A stretch of 55,432 nucleotides of DNA from UBA2653 sp964572685 (GTDB lineage Bacteria; Pseudomonadota; Gammaproteobacteria; Legionellales; Legionellaceae): positions 1 to 55,432 of the forward strand of contig CAZNFJ010000008.1 in NCBI GenBank assembly GCA_964572685.1, written 5' to 3'. Below, one piece after another: positions 17,090 to 26,609 of this stretch. The notes under the pieces are model-generated. The model made no database searches, was not told where the DNA came from, and worked only from the letters and a program-made list of their open reading frames with translations. Each line of letters begins with the position of its first letter. Position 1 is the stretch's first letter. A program made the position numbers and the translations under genes.

Positions 17090-18157
17090 TCAACGAAAGC
17101 ATTGTGAAAAACGATTTGACATAAAATCACCATAACCAATTTTTTCGTGTAACACCAATCCTTGATGATGGTCTTGATGATGGAGAATCAAATCCACAAC
17201 GACACAAACGGAGGAAGCTGTGGCGATTTGCATGGCAGACCAAATTTGATTTTGAAATTTTTGCGGTAAAATTTTTTTATAGTAATGATGTTCTTGCCAG
17301 ATTTTATTTTTAAAACCGGCTGCTGATACAAATACAATAACATGGTCTTGCTCTACTTCAGGGAGAGCATTTTTAAGTAAGTGTTTTAAGGTGTCTCTAT
17401 CATCTTTGAGTCCGAGATCGTGAAGTAGAAATTTTATTTTTTCACAATGCCCAGGATATCGAAGTGTTTTGTAATTGAGTTCTTGAACTTGATGCTGATA
17501 TCTTTTAGCAAGATGTCCAATGCCGCCTGAGGTATTAAAAGCTTCATATTCAATACCATCTAGGGTGATGTTTTCACATTGTTCAAGAGCGGGCTCCTCA
17601 ATCAATTGAGTATTTTTAATGACAGTACAAGGATTAATATATTGATTAATCAATCCATCTAAGGACCAAGTTAATGCATATTTCAATGCATTTTGTGTAA
17701 ACTGAGGTAGTCCGCCCACTCGAAGTCGTAATTCCTGGCATTTATCGAATTGGGGAATAAAAAATTCCCCAACAATATTAACAAAACCAGGCGCTATGCC
17801 ACATTGGGGGACAAATATGGCCGAACTTGTTTTGGCGAGTTTCATTATTTGTTTGGTGACTTCAACATCCTCAGTAAGATCAAAGTAATGGGTATTCGAT
17901 TCAGCACAAATACTTGCCACCTGAATATTGAGAAAAAAGGGTAGGCAAGAAATCACTGCATCAATTTTGTATTGTCTAAGTCGTTTAGATATATCTTTGG
18001 TTTTTGTGATATCCACTTCGATGGTAAGGATGGATGAAGGCATGGGATAATGAAAATATTGACTGGCTAAAATGACCTTAAAATCTTGATGTTCTGCAAG
18101 CATACAGGCGACCAGACTCCCTATTTTCCCACCACCCAGGATAAGAATATTAAACAT
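17090..18157 (-). CDS. saccharopine dehydrogenase-family oxidoreductase (lysine catabolism)
   Basis: The 355-residue protein opens with an NAD(P)-binding turn, ILGGGKIGSLVACML (about 5-19), and contains the family blocks VISCLPFFLN, YFDLTEDVEV and PQCGIAPGFVNIV. These place it with the saccharopine dehydrogenase / lysine 6-dehydrogenase group that yields 2-aminoadipate semialdehyde. Which substrate it uses cannot be told from the sequence. It lies 8 bases after the glutaryl-CoA dehydrogenase gene, with an AAGGA ribosome site, and 7 bases before the ALDH7 gene. The operon context makes lysine degradation the natural reading. Confidence 0.82.
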   Translation of the reverse strand: MFNILILGGGKIGSLVACMLAEHQDFKVILASQYFHYPMPSSILTIEVDITKTKDISKRLRQYKIDAVISCLPFFLNIQVASICAESNTHYFDLTEDVEVTKQIMKLAKTSSAIFVPQCGIAPGFVNIVGEFFIPQFDKCQELRLRVGGLPQFTQNALKYALTWSLDGLINQYINPCTVIKNTQLIEEPALEQCENITLDGIEYEAFNTSGGIGHLAKRYQHQVQELNYKTLRYPGHCEKIKFLLHDLGLKDDRDTLKHLLKNALPEVEQDHVIVFVSAAGFKNKIWQEHHYYKKILPQKFQNQIWSAMQIATASSVCVVVDLILHHQDHHQGLVLHEKIGYGDFMSNRFSQCFR

Positions 18158-18165
18158 AATTTTCC

Positions 18166-19320
18166 TTATTCAAATGCATTGATATCCGTTAAATATCGAC
18201 CTAAAATGAGTTTATGCACGTTATCGGTACCTTCATAAGTAAAAGTGGATTCTAAATTCAGCATATGACGAATCACATGATACTCGAGGCTGATACCATT
18301 GCCTCCTAAAAGGTTACGACAAGTCCGTGCAATGTTAAGCGCTTCACGACAGTTATTACTTTTGACCAGTGAAATCATGGGTGGCGTGCTTTGATTTTTA
18401 TCTTTAAGCTCTGCCAATCGAAAATTAAGGCATTGGGCTTTCTGCCATTCTGTAAACATCAAAGCCAAATCATTTTGAATTAACTGAAAAGAGGCCAATG
18501 GACGATTAAATTGATGTCGGTCTAATAGATAGTTTTTGGTGGTTTCAAAGCAAAATTGTGCCGCACCCATGACACCAAACCCAATTCCAAAACGAGCCTG
18601 ATTAAGGCATGACAGTGCAGCCCCCAAACCTGGTTGTGAGGCTAGAATATTTTCATCTGGGACAAAAACATCTTCAAAAAACAATTGGCCGCTGATAGAG
18701 GCTCGCAAGGACATTTTGGCATGAATGGGAGTGGCTTTAAAACCTTTAAAATCCTTTTCAACAATCAATCCTTTGATGCCTTCTTCTGTTTTTGCCCAGA
18801 CAATCGCAATATCTGCTATGGTAGCATTGGTGATCCAGGTTTTAGAGCCATTGAGGATATAGCCACCTTTGACTTTTTTGGCATGTGTTTTCATACTGGC
18901 AGGATCCGAGCCGGCATTAGGCTCCGTTAAGCCAAAACAACTAATGATTTGCCCTTGGGACATTTTTTTTAAAAAGCGTTTTTTTTGATCAGTGGTTCCA
19001 AATTGATAGATTGGGTACATGCCAAGAGAGCTTTGAACAGAGACAAAGCTTCTTAACGCAGAATCGCCCCATTCCAAGACTTGGCAAATCAGTCCATAGG
19101 TCCGATAGCTGGTATTCATTCCACCATATTCTTCAGGAATGACCGAGCCTAAAATGCCAAGATGACCTGCATCTTGAATGAAATGATGTGGAAAAATCCC
19201 TTTTTCAAAATACTCAGGCAATTGGGGGAGCATTTCATCTTGAAGATACTGCTGTAAGGTGTTTTGAATGTCACGTTCTTCGGGGGTAATGTAGTCGTCT
19301 AATAAAAACAAATCTTCCAT
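18166..19320 (-). CDS. gcdH: glutaryl-CoA dehydrogenase
   Basis: This 384-residue FAD acyl-CoA dehydrogenase matches the glutaryl-CoA subgroup, which oxidises and decarboxylates glutaryl-CoA to crotonyl-CoA. Evidence includes FGLTEPNAGSDP (about 130-141), W-I-T-N in the FAD site, and YEGTDNVHKL near 365 with the catalytic glutamate. The arginine in SALRSFVSVQSSLGMYPIY corresponds to the glutarate-binding arginine that distinguishes this subgroup. It is the first gene of the lysine-degradation operon. Confidence 0.9.
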   Translation of the reverse strand: MEDLFLLDDYITPEERDIQNTLQQYLQDEMLPQLPEYFEKGIFPHHFIQDAGHLGILGSVIPEEYGGMNTSYRTYGLICQVLEWGDSALRSFVSVQSSLGMYPIYQFGTTDQKKRFLKKMSQGQIISCFGLTEPNAGSDPASMKTHAKKVKGGYILNGSKTWITNATIADIAIVWAKTEEGIKGLIVEKDFKGFKATPIHAKMSLRASISGQLFFEDVFVPDENILASQPGLGAALSCLNQARFGIGFGVMGAAQFCFETTKNYLLDRHQFNRPLASFQLIQNDLALMFTEWQKAQCLNFRLAELKDKNQSTPPMISLVKSNNCREALNIARTCRNLLGGNGISLEYHVIRHMLNLESTFTYEGTDNVHKLILGRYLTDINAFE

Positions 19321-19521
19321 TTTTTATTCCATGACTTTTATTTTCATCTTTACATGATTTACAAGAGATTTCTATATCTAAATAGTTTGCTTGATTAATA
19401 ATGATGTGGAATCTGATTGGTGTGAGTTGTTGTCTGCTTTTTATGGATGTTATTCTTGCAAAGAAGAGGTTGGCGGTTTATACTTTTTAAAAATTATCTG
19501 TTTTGTATAATAATTTGTTTT

Positions 19522-19833
19522 ATGCGTATCCTTTTAATGTTTTTAGGTCTTTTTTCCTTGAGTCTACATGCGACGCAATCGGGTAAAGAGATTTATCAAA
19601 AGTATTGTACGGTGTGTCATCAATCCGGATTAGCGGGTGCACCTAAATTTCACTCTAAAACAGAGTGGTTGAGTCGTTGCAAACAAAAAAAATTAAAAGG
19701 CTTGGTGGAAAGTGCCGTCAAAGGGATCAATGCCATGCCTGCCAAGGGAACCTGTGAGATGTGTCAACCGGATGATATACTCCAAGCAATTAAATATATG
19801 GTGCCAGAAGATGAACCACAATGCCACTCGTAG
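19522..19833 (+). CDS. small periplasmic c-type cytochrome
   Basis: The 103-residue product has a signal peptide (about 1-17, ending SLHA) and a single heme-attachment site YCTVCHQSG (about 28-36), with a later methionine in a NAMPAKG segment as likely axial ligand, as in c5-type cytochromes. Two additional cysteines (CEMC) follow it. The ATG at 19522 was chosen because it begins the signal peptide; an in-frame ATG at 19447 adds an unlikely basic leader. A TATAAT at 19506-19511 lies only 10 bases upstream, so a near-leaderless mRNA is possible. Its end overlaps dsbB by 23 bases. Confidence 0.85.
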   Translation: MRILLMFLGLFSLSLHATQSGKEIYQKYCTVCHQSGLAGAPKFHSKTEWLSRCKQKKLKGLVESAVKGINAMPAKGTCEMCQPDDILQAIKYMVPEDEPQCHS

Positions 19834-20311
19834 TTATTCGTTTTGGATGTTGATCCTGACATTTTTAACTTTATTTATTTCCTATTCACTGGAATATGTT
19901 TTACAGTTGGAACCCTGTCCTTTGTGTTTAATGCAACGTTTTTTTACGGTTTTATTGGCTTTTTTATGCTTAGGCCAGTTTACCTCAGCTGTTTGGGCAA
20001 AAAAAAGAGTTTATCTATTTACAGAAGGGTTACTCATGCTGTTGGGTCTTGTTTTAGCCTCTCGTCAGTTTTGGCTTCAGTCCCAAGGAGGGCATGACAA
20101 TAGCCTTTGTATGCCAGGTTTTGAGGCAATTTTGAATTATTTTTCATGGGATGTCATTATTCAAATGCTTTTTTGGGGCTCAAATGACTGTGCAACAGTG
20201 GCATGGCGTTTAATGGGCATGCCATTATCGGCGTGGTCGATGGGCTATTTCTTATTGATGATGGTTTTATGGATAGGGCATTATCGTCAAATCAATCATT
20301 CGAAGATGTGA
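19811..20311 (+). CDS. dsbB: disulfide bond formation protein DsbB
   Basis: DsbB is an inner-membrane protein that reoxidises DsbA and passes electrons to quinone. The 166-residue product has four membrane helices, the CPLC redox pair after the first helix (LEPCPLCLMQR, about 32-42), and a second periplasmic cysteine pair in SLCMPGF and NDCATVAW. Length and order match E. coli DsbB (176). The ATG at 19811 overlaps the cytochrome gene by 23 bases and gives the correct first helix. The cytochrome-dsbB-tgt spacing suggests one transcript. Confidence 0.92.
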   Translation: MNHNATRSYSFWMLILTFLTLFISYSLEYVLQLEPCPLCLMQRFFTVLLAFLCLGQFTSAVWAKKRVYLFTEGLLMLLGLVLASRQFWLQSQGGHDNSLCMPGFEAILNYFSWDVIIQMLFWGSNDCATVAWRLMGMPLSAWSMGYFLLMMVLWIGHYRQINHSKM

Positions 20312-20312
20312 G

Positions 20313-21464
20313 ATGACCCAACTCGATTGTCAAGTTTTAGCAACGTATTCTAAAAACAAAGCCCGCGTGACTCGCTTAACCATGGCGCATGGTGAAGTTC
20401 TCACGCCTGTTTTTATGCCGGTCGGCACGCGCGCGGGTGTTAATAACATGACCCCTATTGAACTTCGCGAAGCTGGCAGCCAAATGATTTTGGGAGGCAA
20501 TACTTATCATATGTTGTGTGCCCCGGGACTAGATAATATCCAGCATCAAGGCGGTATGCATCAAATGATGGGTTGGCAGGGTCCCATGCTCACCGATAGT
20601 GGTGGTTTTCAAGTATTTAGCTTATCCAAAAACAAAGAAATTTGTACCATCGACGAAGAGGGCGCGCATTTTTGTATTCCAGGCACATCGCGCTGGATAC
20701 ATATGACGCCCGAGGTTTCTATCGAAGCGCAAAAAATCATTGGCGCAGATGTGATCATGGCTTTTGATCAGTGTACACCAAGTGGTGTTTCTGAAAAAGA
20801 AGCTTATCTGATTATGCAACGAACCCATCGTTGGTTAAAGCAATCTTTAGATTATCATCAAGCACATCCATTATCTGCATATGGTTTTTACCAATCCTTA
20901 TTTGGTATTATACAAGGTGGGATTTATCCAAAGCTTCGTCAAGAGAGTGCTGAATTTGTCAGTCACCTAAATCTCCCTGGTATCGCCATTGGGGGTGAAA
21001 CCATCGGTTTCGATATGGTGATGACTTGCGAAATACTATTGCATTTGGCTGAATTTTTGCCTGAAAATCGACCTCGCTATAGTATGGGGGTGGGTATGGG
21101 ACCCCAGGATTTATTGGATGTGATTGCCTGTGGGATGGATATGTTTGATTGTGTGGCACCCACACGAAATGCAAGACATGGCTCTTTATATACGGGCCAA
21201 TTTGTTAGAACACACGATTGGTACCGTTTTGAGAGTGAGTATCCCCAAGGTCGGTTGGATATTAAAAAACAGTTGTTTGTAACAGATCAAACTCCCATCA
21301 TGGCAGAATGTGATTGTTATACTTGTCAACATTATTCCAGGGCTGATTTGCATCATTTATTTAAGCAAAAGAGTAATTTGTTTACTGCGCTGGCTTGTAT
21401 CCATAATATTCATGTGATGCATCAGGCCTGTCATGTTGTTCGTGAATTGATTTTAAATCATTGA
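20313..21464 (+). CDS. tgt: queuine tRNA-ribosyltransferase Tgt
   Basis: Tgt exchanges guanine 34 of GUN-anticodon tRNAs for preQ1, the precursor of queuosine. The 383-residue protein has FMPVGTRAGV, MLTDSGGFQVFSL with the catalytic aspartate (about 93-105), GIIQGG, FDCVAPTRNARHG with the nucleophilic aspartate (about 275), and a zinc site CDCYTC with a later histidine. It begins one base after the dsbB stop. With queH at 3156 it shows that both ends of the queuosine pathway are present. Confidence 0.95.
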   Translation: MTQLDCQVLATYSKNKARVTRLTMAHGEVLTPVFMPVGTRAGVNNMTPIELREAGSQMILGGNTYHMLCAPGLDNIQHQGGMHQMMGWQGPMLTDSGGFQVFSLSKNKEICTIDEEGAHFCIPGTSRWIHMTPEVSIEAQKIIGADVIMAFDQCTPSGVSEKEAYLIMQRTHRWLKQSLDYHQAHPLSAYGFYQSLFGIIQGGIYPKLRQESAEFVSHLNLPGIAIGGETIGFDMVMTCEILLHLAEFLPENRPRYSMGVGMGPQDLLDVIACGMDMFDCVAPTRNARHGSLYTGQFVRTHDWYRFESEYPQGRLDIKKQLFVTDQTPIMAECDCYTCQHYSRADLHHLFKQKSNLFTALACIHNIHVMHQACHVVRELILNH

Positions 21465-21470
21465 GGAATT

Positions 21471-22841
21471 ATGTCTAAAAATAAAGTGTTAAGCGCATTT
21501 AGTTTAACCATGATTACTGTGGGTTCTGTGGATAGTATTCGTAATTTACCGACCACTGCAATTTTTGGTGCGCAATTGATTTCTTTTTTTATTTTTGCGG
21601 CTTTGTTTTTTTTATTACCCACTGCATTGGTGTCTGCTGAATTGGCAGCCGGTCTTCCAAAAGAAGGCGGGATATATGTATGGGTAAGAAGAGCTTTTGG
21701 TGCGCGAATGGGACTTTTGGCCATCTGGTTACAGTGGACTGAAAACGTGATCTGGTATCCGACCTTATTGTCATTTTTAGCGGGAACCTTTGGCTATTTG
21801 ATTGCACCAGATTTTGCAAGTGATCCCATGTATCTATATCTCACGGTGGTCGTTGCTTTTTCCTTGGCGTCTTTTATTAACTTTTTTGGTATGCGCTCTT
21901 CGGCCTGGTTTAGTAATTTTTGTGCCGTCAGCGGTTTATTGATTCCGATGACAGCCATTATTGTTTTAGGGGCGCTATGGATGCTAAGCGGCAAACCCAT
22001 GCAGATTCATTTTGATTGGCGGGAGATGATGCCTGATTGGCATCATCCGGGCATGATGGTCTCTTTGACCGGTATTGCCATGTCTTTATGTGGGATTGAA
22101 ATTGCAACTGTTCATGCGCAAGATGTTGCCCATCCTCAAAAAACATATCCGAGGGTATTGCTCTATTCGGTTTTAATTATTTTAAGTACCATGATATTAG
22201 GTTCTCTTGCCATTGCGATTGTTATCCCAAGTGCTGATATTAATTTGGTATCAGGCATCATGCAGGCTTTTGAATCTTTTCTAACAGCTTATCATTTACA
22301 AGGCTTTATGCCTATTGTTGCTTTGATGATTGTGATTGGAGGTATGGGAGGAGTAAGTAACTGGATTATTGCCCCAACCAAAGGTTTAATGGTCGCGGCG
22401 CATGATGGTTGTTTGCCTAAGTTTTTACAAAAAACCAATCGCTTTGGTGCTCCAGTGTATTTACTTTTATTGCAAGCAGCGCTTGTTTGGCTGATGTCGA
22501 CTTTGTTTATTTTCATGCCATCAGTCAGTGGTTCTTATTGGCTATTAACCGCATTGGCAGCCCAACTTTATATGGTGATGTATGCTTTGATGTTTATGGC
22601 CATCATTAAATTACGTCGAGATGGCGTATTAGAGCATGCTAGCTTCAAAATTCCGGGTGGAAAAATGGGTTTTTCTTTAGTATTGCTGGCCGGATTTATC
22701 GGCGTGACCATCACTTTTGTGGTTAGTTTTTTCACACCCGATCAAATCAATGTCGGTACATCGAGTGTTTATCATGGCTTACAGATATTTGGGTTGGTGA
22801 TGATGATGTTGCCACCATTGGTGATTAAAATTTGTCGATGA
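21471..22841 (+). CDS. APC-superfamily amino acid permease (glutamate/GABA antiporter-like)
   Basis: The 456-residue protein has about twelve membrane helices. Its N terminus (VGSVDSIRNLPTTAIFGAQ, about 17-35) and LPKEGGIYVWVRRAFG (about 62-77) are typical of the GadC-like amino-acid:polyamine-organocation group. A second signature is the glycine-rich GGMGGVSNWIIAPTKGLM near 289-306. The substrate cannot be fixed; no glutamate decarboxylase gene is adjacent. It lies 6 bases after tgt with a GAGGA ribosome site. Confidence 0.85.
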   Translation: MSKNKVLSAFSLTMITVGSVDSIRNLPTTAIFGAQLISFFIFAALFFLLPTALVSAELAAGLPKEGGIYVWVRRAFGARMGLLAIWLQWTENVIWYPTLLSFLAGTFGYLIAPDFASDPMYLYLTVVVAFSLASFINFFGMRSSAWFSNFCAVSGLLIPMTAIIVLGALWMLSGKPMQIHFDWREMMPDWHHPGMMVSLTGIAMSLCGIEIATVHAQDVAHPQKTYPRVLLYSVLIILSTMILGSLAIAIVIPSADINLVSGIMQAFESFLTAYHLQGFMPIVALMIVIGGMGGVSNWIIAPTKGLMVAAHDGCLPKFLQKTNRFGAPVYLLLLQAALVWLMSTLFIFMPSVSGSYWLLTALAAQLYMVMYALMFMAIIKLRRDGVLEHASFKIPGGKMGFSLVLLAGFIGVTITFVVSFFTPDQINVGTSSVYHGLQIFGLVMMMLPPLVIKICR

Positions 22842-22847
22842 GGATTT

Positions 22848-23330
22848 ATGGATATTGGTCCATGGTGTGATGAGTTGACTGCAAGATTACCCGAGCTACT
22901 GTGGAAGTTGCCAGTGTGGCCTAAAAATTATCGTTCCTATGTTCCCTGGGGATTATTTGAAATCAAGGATGACTGGACACCGCAAATGGCTATTGGAGAA
23001 ATTCAACAAAAAACCCATCAACTTCGCCAAATGTCTGCTTATTCTGCTCAGGCACAATATTTAAGTCGCCAAATTTTTCAGCAGGTTCAGGTACTCGTCT
23101 TGTTGAGCCACAAACTACCCTCGCATGCAGAGTATGTTTTTGAGAAAAAAGCAATTACTCGAGCAGATTATCAACGAGAACTGCAAGAACAAATTTATAT
23201 TCTAGAACTACAAAAACAAGCGTTGGAACGTAGCGCCTTGCAATCAGATTATGCCAAAGAAATTCGTCAGGAAATTGAAAAAGTATCCTATAAAATCAAC
23301 GAGTTAAAAGGTTTTTTGGGAAAAAACTGA
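22848..23330 (+). CDS. coiled-coil protein, unknown (weak resemblance to PriC)
   Basis: This 160-residue soluble protein is mostly helical. After a tryptophan- and proline-rich N terminus (about 6-33), two helical segments (about 46-88 and 105-155) have heptad-like spacing. The C-terminal pattern YQREL..QI..L....LE...RQEIEKVSYKINELKG recalls primosomal replication protein PriC, and the size fits (about 175 in E. coli), but no motif is decisive. A GAGGA site lies just before the ATG. Its 3' end overlaps the convergent gene at 23304 by 27 bases. Confidence 0.55.
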   Translation: MDIGPWCDELTARLPELLWKLPVWPKNYRSYVPWGLFEIKDDWTPQMAIGEIQQKTHQLRQMSAYSAQAQYLSRQIFQQVQVLVLLSHKLPSHAEYVFEKKAITRADYQRELQEQIYILELQKQALERSALQSDYAKEIRQEIEKVSYKINELKGFLGKN

Positions 23331-25673
23331 GGAATCATCTGTTGTACAAGGCGATTCTGAGATGTAACGTTCGTTTTCTTTAGAAGTCAATTCTTGAGAC
23401 TGTAGCAATTCTTTTAATCGACGAGCCCATTTTGGATAAGTTCTCGAGAGTGACAGTAAGTGATCTTTTGGCATGATTTGTTGGTATTGTATTAAATAGT
23501 ATGGCTCATCAACTTTATTGTAGAAGACATGTTTTCTCTGTTCTATCGACCATTGGGCGCAAGTCTCGATCCAGGTGTGAGATAACTCTTTTCGATATAT
23601 TTTTAAATATTGTTGAAATGAGTCTGTCGATTGAATGAGTAAATATTCAAACAAGGTATAAAGGGGGTAAGTTTTCGGACATACCTCATAGAGATTGAGT
23701 AAATGAAGACCTTTTATCGCATTCAACAACAATTTTTCTACCCATTTAATATTAAACTGATGCAAAAAGCAAATCATAGGCCCTAGCGGTAACTCATGCA
23801 AACCATGGTGTCTTTGAAGATAGGTTAACATGAAGGCAAAATAAAGATGGGATTTTTGATTATTTAAAACGGTTTTATGAATGTGCAATGCTTGTAGGTG
23901 ATTTTGATAAATGTCATCATTAAATTCAATTTCAATACCTGGCCAGGTAAATAACTTTTGACAGTTCTCTTCATCTAGGGTTTCAATTAGTTGTTTTTCA
24001 AAAGGAAGCTGTGGGTTTAAATTACTATACCAATAGATTTGCATCCAGGGTGCTTGAGGCCGAATTTGAAGATATTGCTCAACGTCCTGGTATTTCCTAA
24101 AAAATATTTTTTTAAAATCTACATCATTCCAGATATAAGAAAGTCGGCTTAAGAATTTTATTGAGCCAATATAGGGCAAAGGCTCCCAGTATGAGGGATT
24201 TGTAATATAGTGAAATAAGAATAAATAATTTTCCGGTATTTGAGGAAATTCATAATTAAACACTAGATTTTTAATGAGTTGTGTAAAGGCTTGGATTTGA
24301 TGATGTTGATATTTTTCATGATAAGTCATGCCTGCAGAGCAATCCATATCCGTGAGTTTCCAAATGGCTTCTGACATGGCTTTTTCGGGATGGGGATTAT
24401 AGTTGAGTTTATGATCATGCAGTTCACGAAGTTTGCGTATAAAGTTTTTTTCATTTTCACTGGCACGCCAGGTATGAAATAAATCATGCCAGGTTAACAT
24501 AAAAGGATGAGATAAAAATCCATGTGGTTTTTTCTCATAGCTGATACCGGGATAATATATTTCAACAGGTCGATGTGGGGAGCCGAGTGTTTTCGTAATG
24601 GGGAATAATCTTGCCAGATGCTGTTGCGCGGGGGTTTTTTCTTGCCCTTTGGGAATGCTTGGAATTTCATCACATGCTCGAATAAAGCGTGGTGAAAATC
24701 GTCCTATCACAGGGTAGGGCAAAATTTGTTCTTCTGTGAATAAAATACCGGTCAATAAATTGAAGGTATCGATGCTTGGAATAATAAAATAAACCTTGTC
24801 TTCAATCACTTTGATACTTGGCATTTGGTGACTGAGTTGTTCAATGGCAATTAAAAAGCGGATGCTATCTATCGTGGTTTGATCTACCATCGGAGGACCA
24901 TCAGGGAAAAGTGTATTCAATAACGCTAATTTAGGTTTTTCATTGACGGCTGCAAAATAATCAGAGATGAGTTTGTTTCCAAGGATATTTTTTCTTTTAA
25001 ATATTAATTTGAGTAAGGATTGAAAGTAAGGTTCTTGAAAATCATCATCAATCATTTCATAAATTAACCGTTCAATAAATAATTCATTCAGTGGTAACGC
25101 ATAGTAGGTATAGAACTCATGTTTCATTTCCAGAAGAGTGTTTTGGTGTTTGTCTAGCCAGTAATGCATTTGTTGCGGGTGAAAAGGCCCTTCAAATAGG
25201 TAATAAGCTTGTAATTCTGAAGGAGAAACCCTGAAAAAATCCAGGGCATCATGTAATAATACGATGGTAAGTAGCTGATTTTTGTTGATGATGTTTTGCT
25301 CTAATGCGCCAAAGACATGCGGGATGAAATCAGGAAAATCAAACGGGATTTGATGATAGTTCTGATGAAGTAAAAGTGACTTTAAAGTGTCATTAAAATT
25401 TTCATTACTCTGGGTTCGAAATTTTTTAGCATTGAGTTTTTCTTTTTTTTCTTTCAATTGACGGCTTTTGTTTTGATATTGTTGTTCAAGTATTTGCAGT
25501 TTTTCAAGGATTTGAAAACAAGCAGAATTGTTCAAATATTGAAGAAAGGTTTTGCGCATGGCTTGAGTGATTTCTGATAGAGCTTTTTTTGAGCGATAAA
25601 AAAGGGCGATTTGATTGGCCGCTTGCCTTCTGCGATAGGTGATGGTGACTTGTTCAAATTCAATACTATTCAT
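23304..25673 (-). CDS. large protein of unknown function, possible effector
   Basis: This 789-residue soluble protein was not recognised. There is no signal peptide or membrane segment. Residues about 55-90 form a charged coiled coil (LEKLQILEQQYQNKSRQLKE and on). A central block around 375-405, with YYPGISYEK and HGFLSHPFMLTWHDLFHTWR, is rich in histidine and aromatic residues and looks like a conserved core. The C terminus is polar and serine-rich. It is transcribed alone on the minus strand. Size, absence of known domains and a coiled coil are common in Legionellales type IV effectors, but no secretion signal can be proved. Confidence 0.65.
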   Translation of the reverse strand: MNSIEFEQVTITYRRRQAANQIALFYRSKKALSEITQAMRKTFLQYLNNSACFQILEKLQILEQQYQNKSRQLKEKKEKLNAKKFRTQSNENFNDTLKSLLLHQNYHQIPFDFPDFIPHVFGALEQNIINKNQLLTIVLLHDALDFFRVSPSELQAYYLFEGPFHPQQMHYWLDKHQNTLLEMKHEFYTYYALPLNELFIERLIYEMIDDDFQEPYFQSLLKLIFKRKNILGNKLISDYFAAVNEKPKLALLNTLFPDGPPMVDQTTIDSIRFLIAIEQLSHQMPSIKVIEDKVYFIIPSIDTFNLLTGILFTEEQILPYPVIGRFSPRFIRACDEIPSIPKGQEKTPAQQHLARLFPITKTLGSPHRPVEIYYPGISYEKKPHGFLSHPFMLTWHDLFHTWRASENEKNFIRKLRELHDHKLNYNPHPEKAMSEAIWKLTDMDCSAGMTYHEKYQHHQIQAFTQLIKNLVFNYEFPQIPENYLFLFHYITNPSYWEPLPYIGSIKFLSRLSYIWNDVDFKKIFFRKYQDVEQYLQIRPQAPWMQIYWYSNLNPQLPFEKQLIETLDEENCQKLFTWPGIEIEFNDDIYQNHLQALHIHKTVLNNQKSHLYFAFMLTYLQRHHGLHELPLGPMICFLHQFNIKWVEKLLLNAIKGLHLLNLYEVCPKTYPLYTLFEYLLIQSTDSFQQYLKIYRKELSHTWIETCAQWSIEQRKHVFYNKVDEPYYLIQYQQIMPKDHLLSLSRTYPKWARRLKELLQSQELTSKENERYISESPCTTDDSSVFSQKTF

Positions 25674-25756
25674 GCGTCTCTTAATTTGATCAAACTAAGC
25701 AATTATACACCATTTTTGACTTAAAAGTCAGCAAAAACTGGCTTAATCATAAAAAT

Positions 25757-25784
25757 TTGATAAAATTAGTGGCAATTCTATGTT
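25757..25784 (+). promoter_or_regulatory. candidate promoter for panB-panC
   Basis: TTGATA (25757-25762), a 16-base spacer and TATGTT (25779-25784), ending 17 bases before the panB ATG. A moderate match only. Confidence 0.35.
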
Positions 25785-25801
25785 GTAAAGCTGAGGTTTT
25801 G

Positions 25802-26593
25802 ATGAGTATTGCGAGATTTGCCAAGAAAAAGTTAAATCAACAAAAGTTATCAATGGTTACTTGTTATGATTATCCAAGTGCAAAAATTGCAGCACAGACT
25901 GATATTGATGTGTTATTGATTGGTGATTCTGTTGCGATGGTGGTGCATGGCTTTGACAGTACCGTGATGGCGACCATGGAGATGATGGTTTTGCATACCA
26001 AAGCAGTCGCAAGAGGTGTAGGTCGTCAATTTATTGTGGCCGATATGCCTTTTATGGCCCATCGGGGAAGTCTTGAAAAGACCGTGGAAAATGCCAAACA
26101 ATTGATTCAAGCAGGGGCGCATGCGGTTAAAATTGAAGGGGCGGATCTTTACACCTTAGACGCTATTTCTCATTTAGTCACTTCTAGTATTCCCGTGATG
26201 GGACATATTGGCTTGCAACCCCAATCTATTTTGGCTTTAGGAGCTTATAAAGTTCAGGGTCGATGTGAGGATTCCCAAAAACGTTTGTTGCAAGAAGCAC
26301 AAGCTTTACAAAATGCCGGATGTTTTTCTGTCGTTTTAGAATGTGTACCCGAAACTTTTGCTAAAGCCGTCACTGATTCACTGATTATTCCAACCATTGG
26401 TATTGGTGCAGGAGCGCACACGGATGGTCAGGTACTTGTTTGGCATGATGCTTTGGGCTTACAAAATCAATGGGTTCCGAAATTTGTAAAGCAATATCAG
26501 CCCTCAGAATCTTTAATGATTCAGGCATTACAACAATATCATCATGAAGTCGAACAAGGTATTTTTCCTGCTCGTGAGCATTGTTACGAATAA
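25802..26593 (+). CDS. panB: 3-methyl-2-oxobutanoate hydroxymethyltransferase PanB
   Basis: PanB makes ketopantoate, the first step to pantothenate and coenzyme A. The 263-residue protein has MVTCYDYPSAKIA, LLIGDSVAMVVHG with the metal-binding aspartate (about 40-52), VADMPF, AVKIEG, MGHIGLQPQ with the catalytic glutamate region following, and GIGAGAHTDGQVLVWHD. The start at 25802 gives the standard length (E. coli 264) and follows GAGG by a suitable distance; an earlier in-frame start at 25757 lies within the promoter region. panC follows after 16 bases. Confidence 0.95.
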   Translation: MSIARFAKKKLNQQKLSMVTCYDYPSAKIAAQTDIDVLLIGDSVAMVVHGFDSTVMATMEMMVLHTKAVARGVGRQFIVADMPFMAHRGSLEKTVENAKQLIQAGAHAVKIEGADLYTLDAISHLVTSSIPVMGHIGLQPQSILALGAYKVQGRCEDSQKRLLQEAQALQNAGCFSVVLECVPETFAKAVTDSLIIPTIGIGAGAHTDGQVLVWHDALGLQNQWVPKFVKQYQPSESLMIQALQQYHHEVEQGIFPAREHCYE

Positions 26594-26609
26594 AAAATAA
26601 AGGTGCGTT

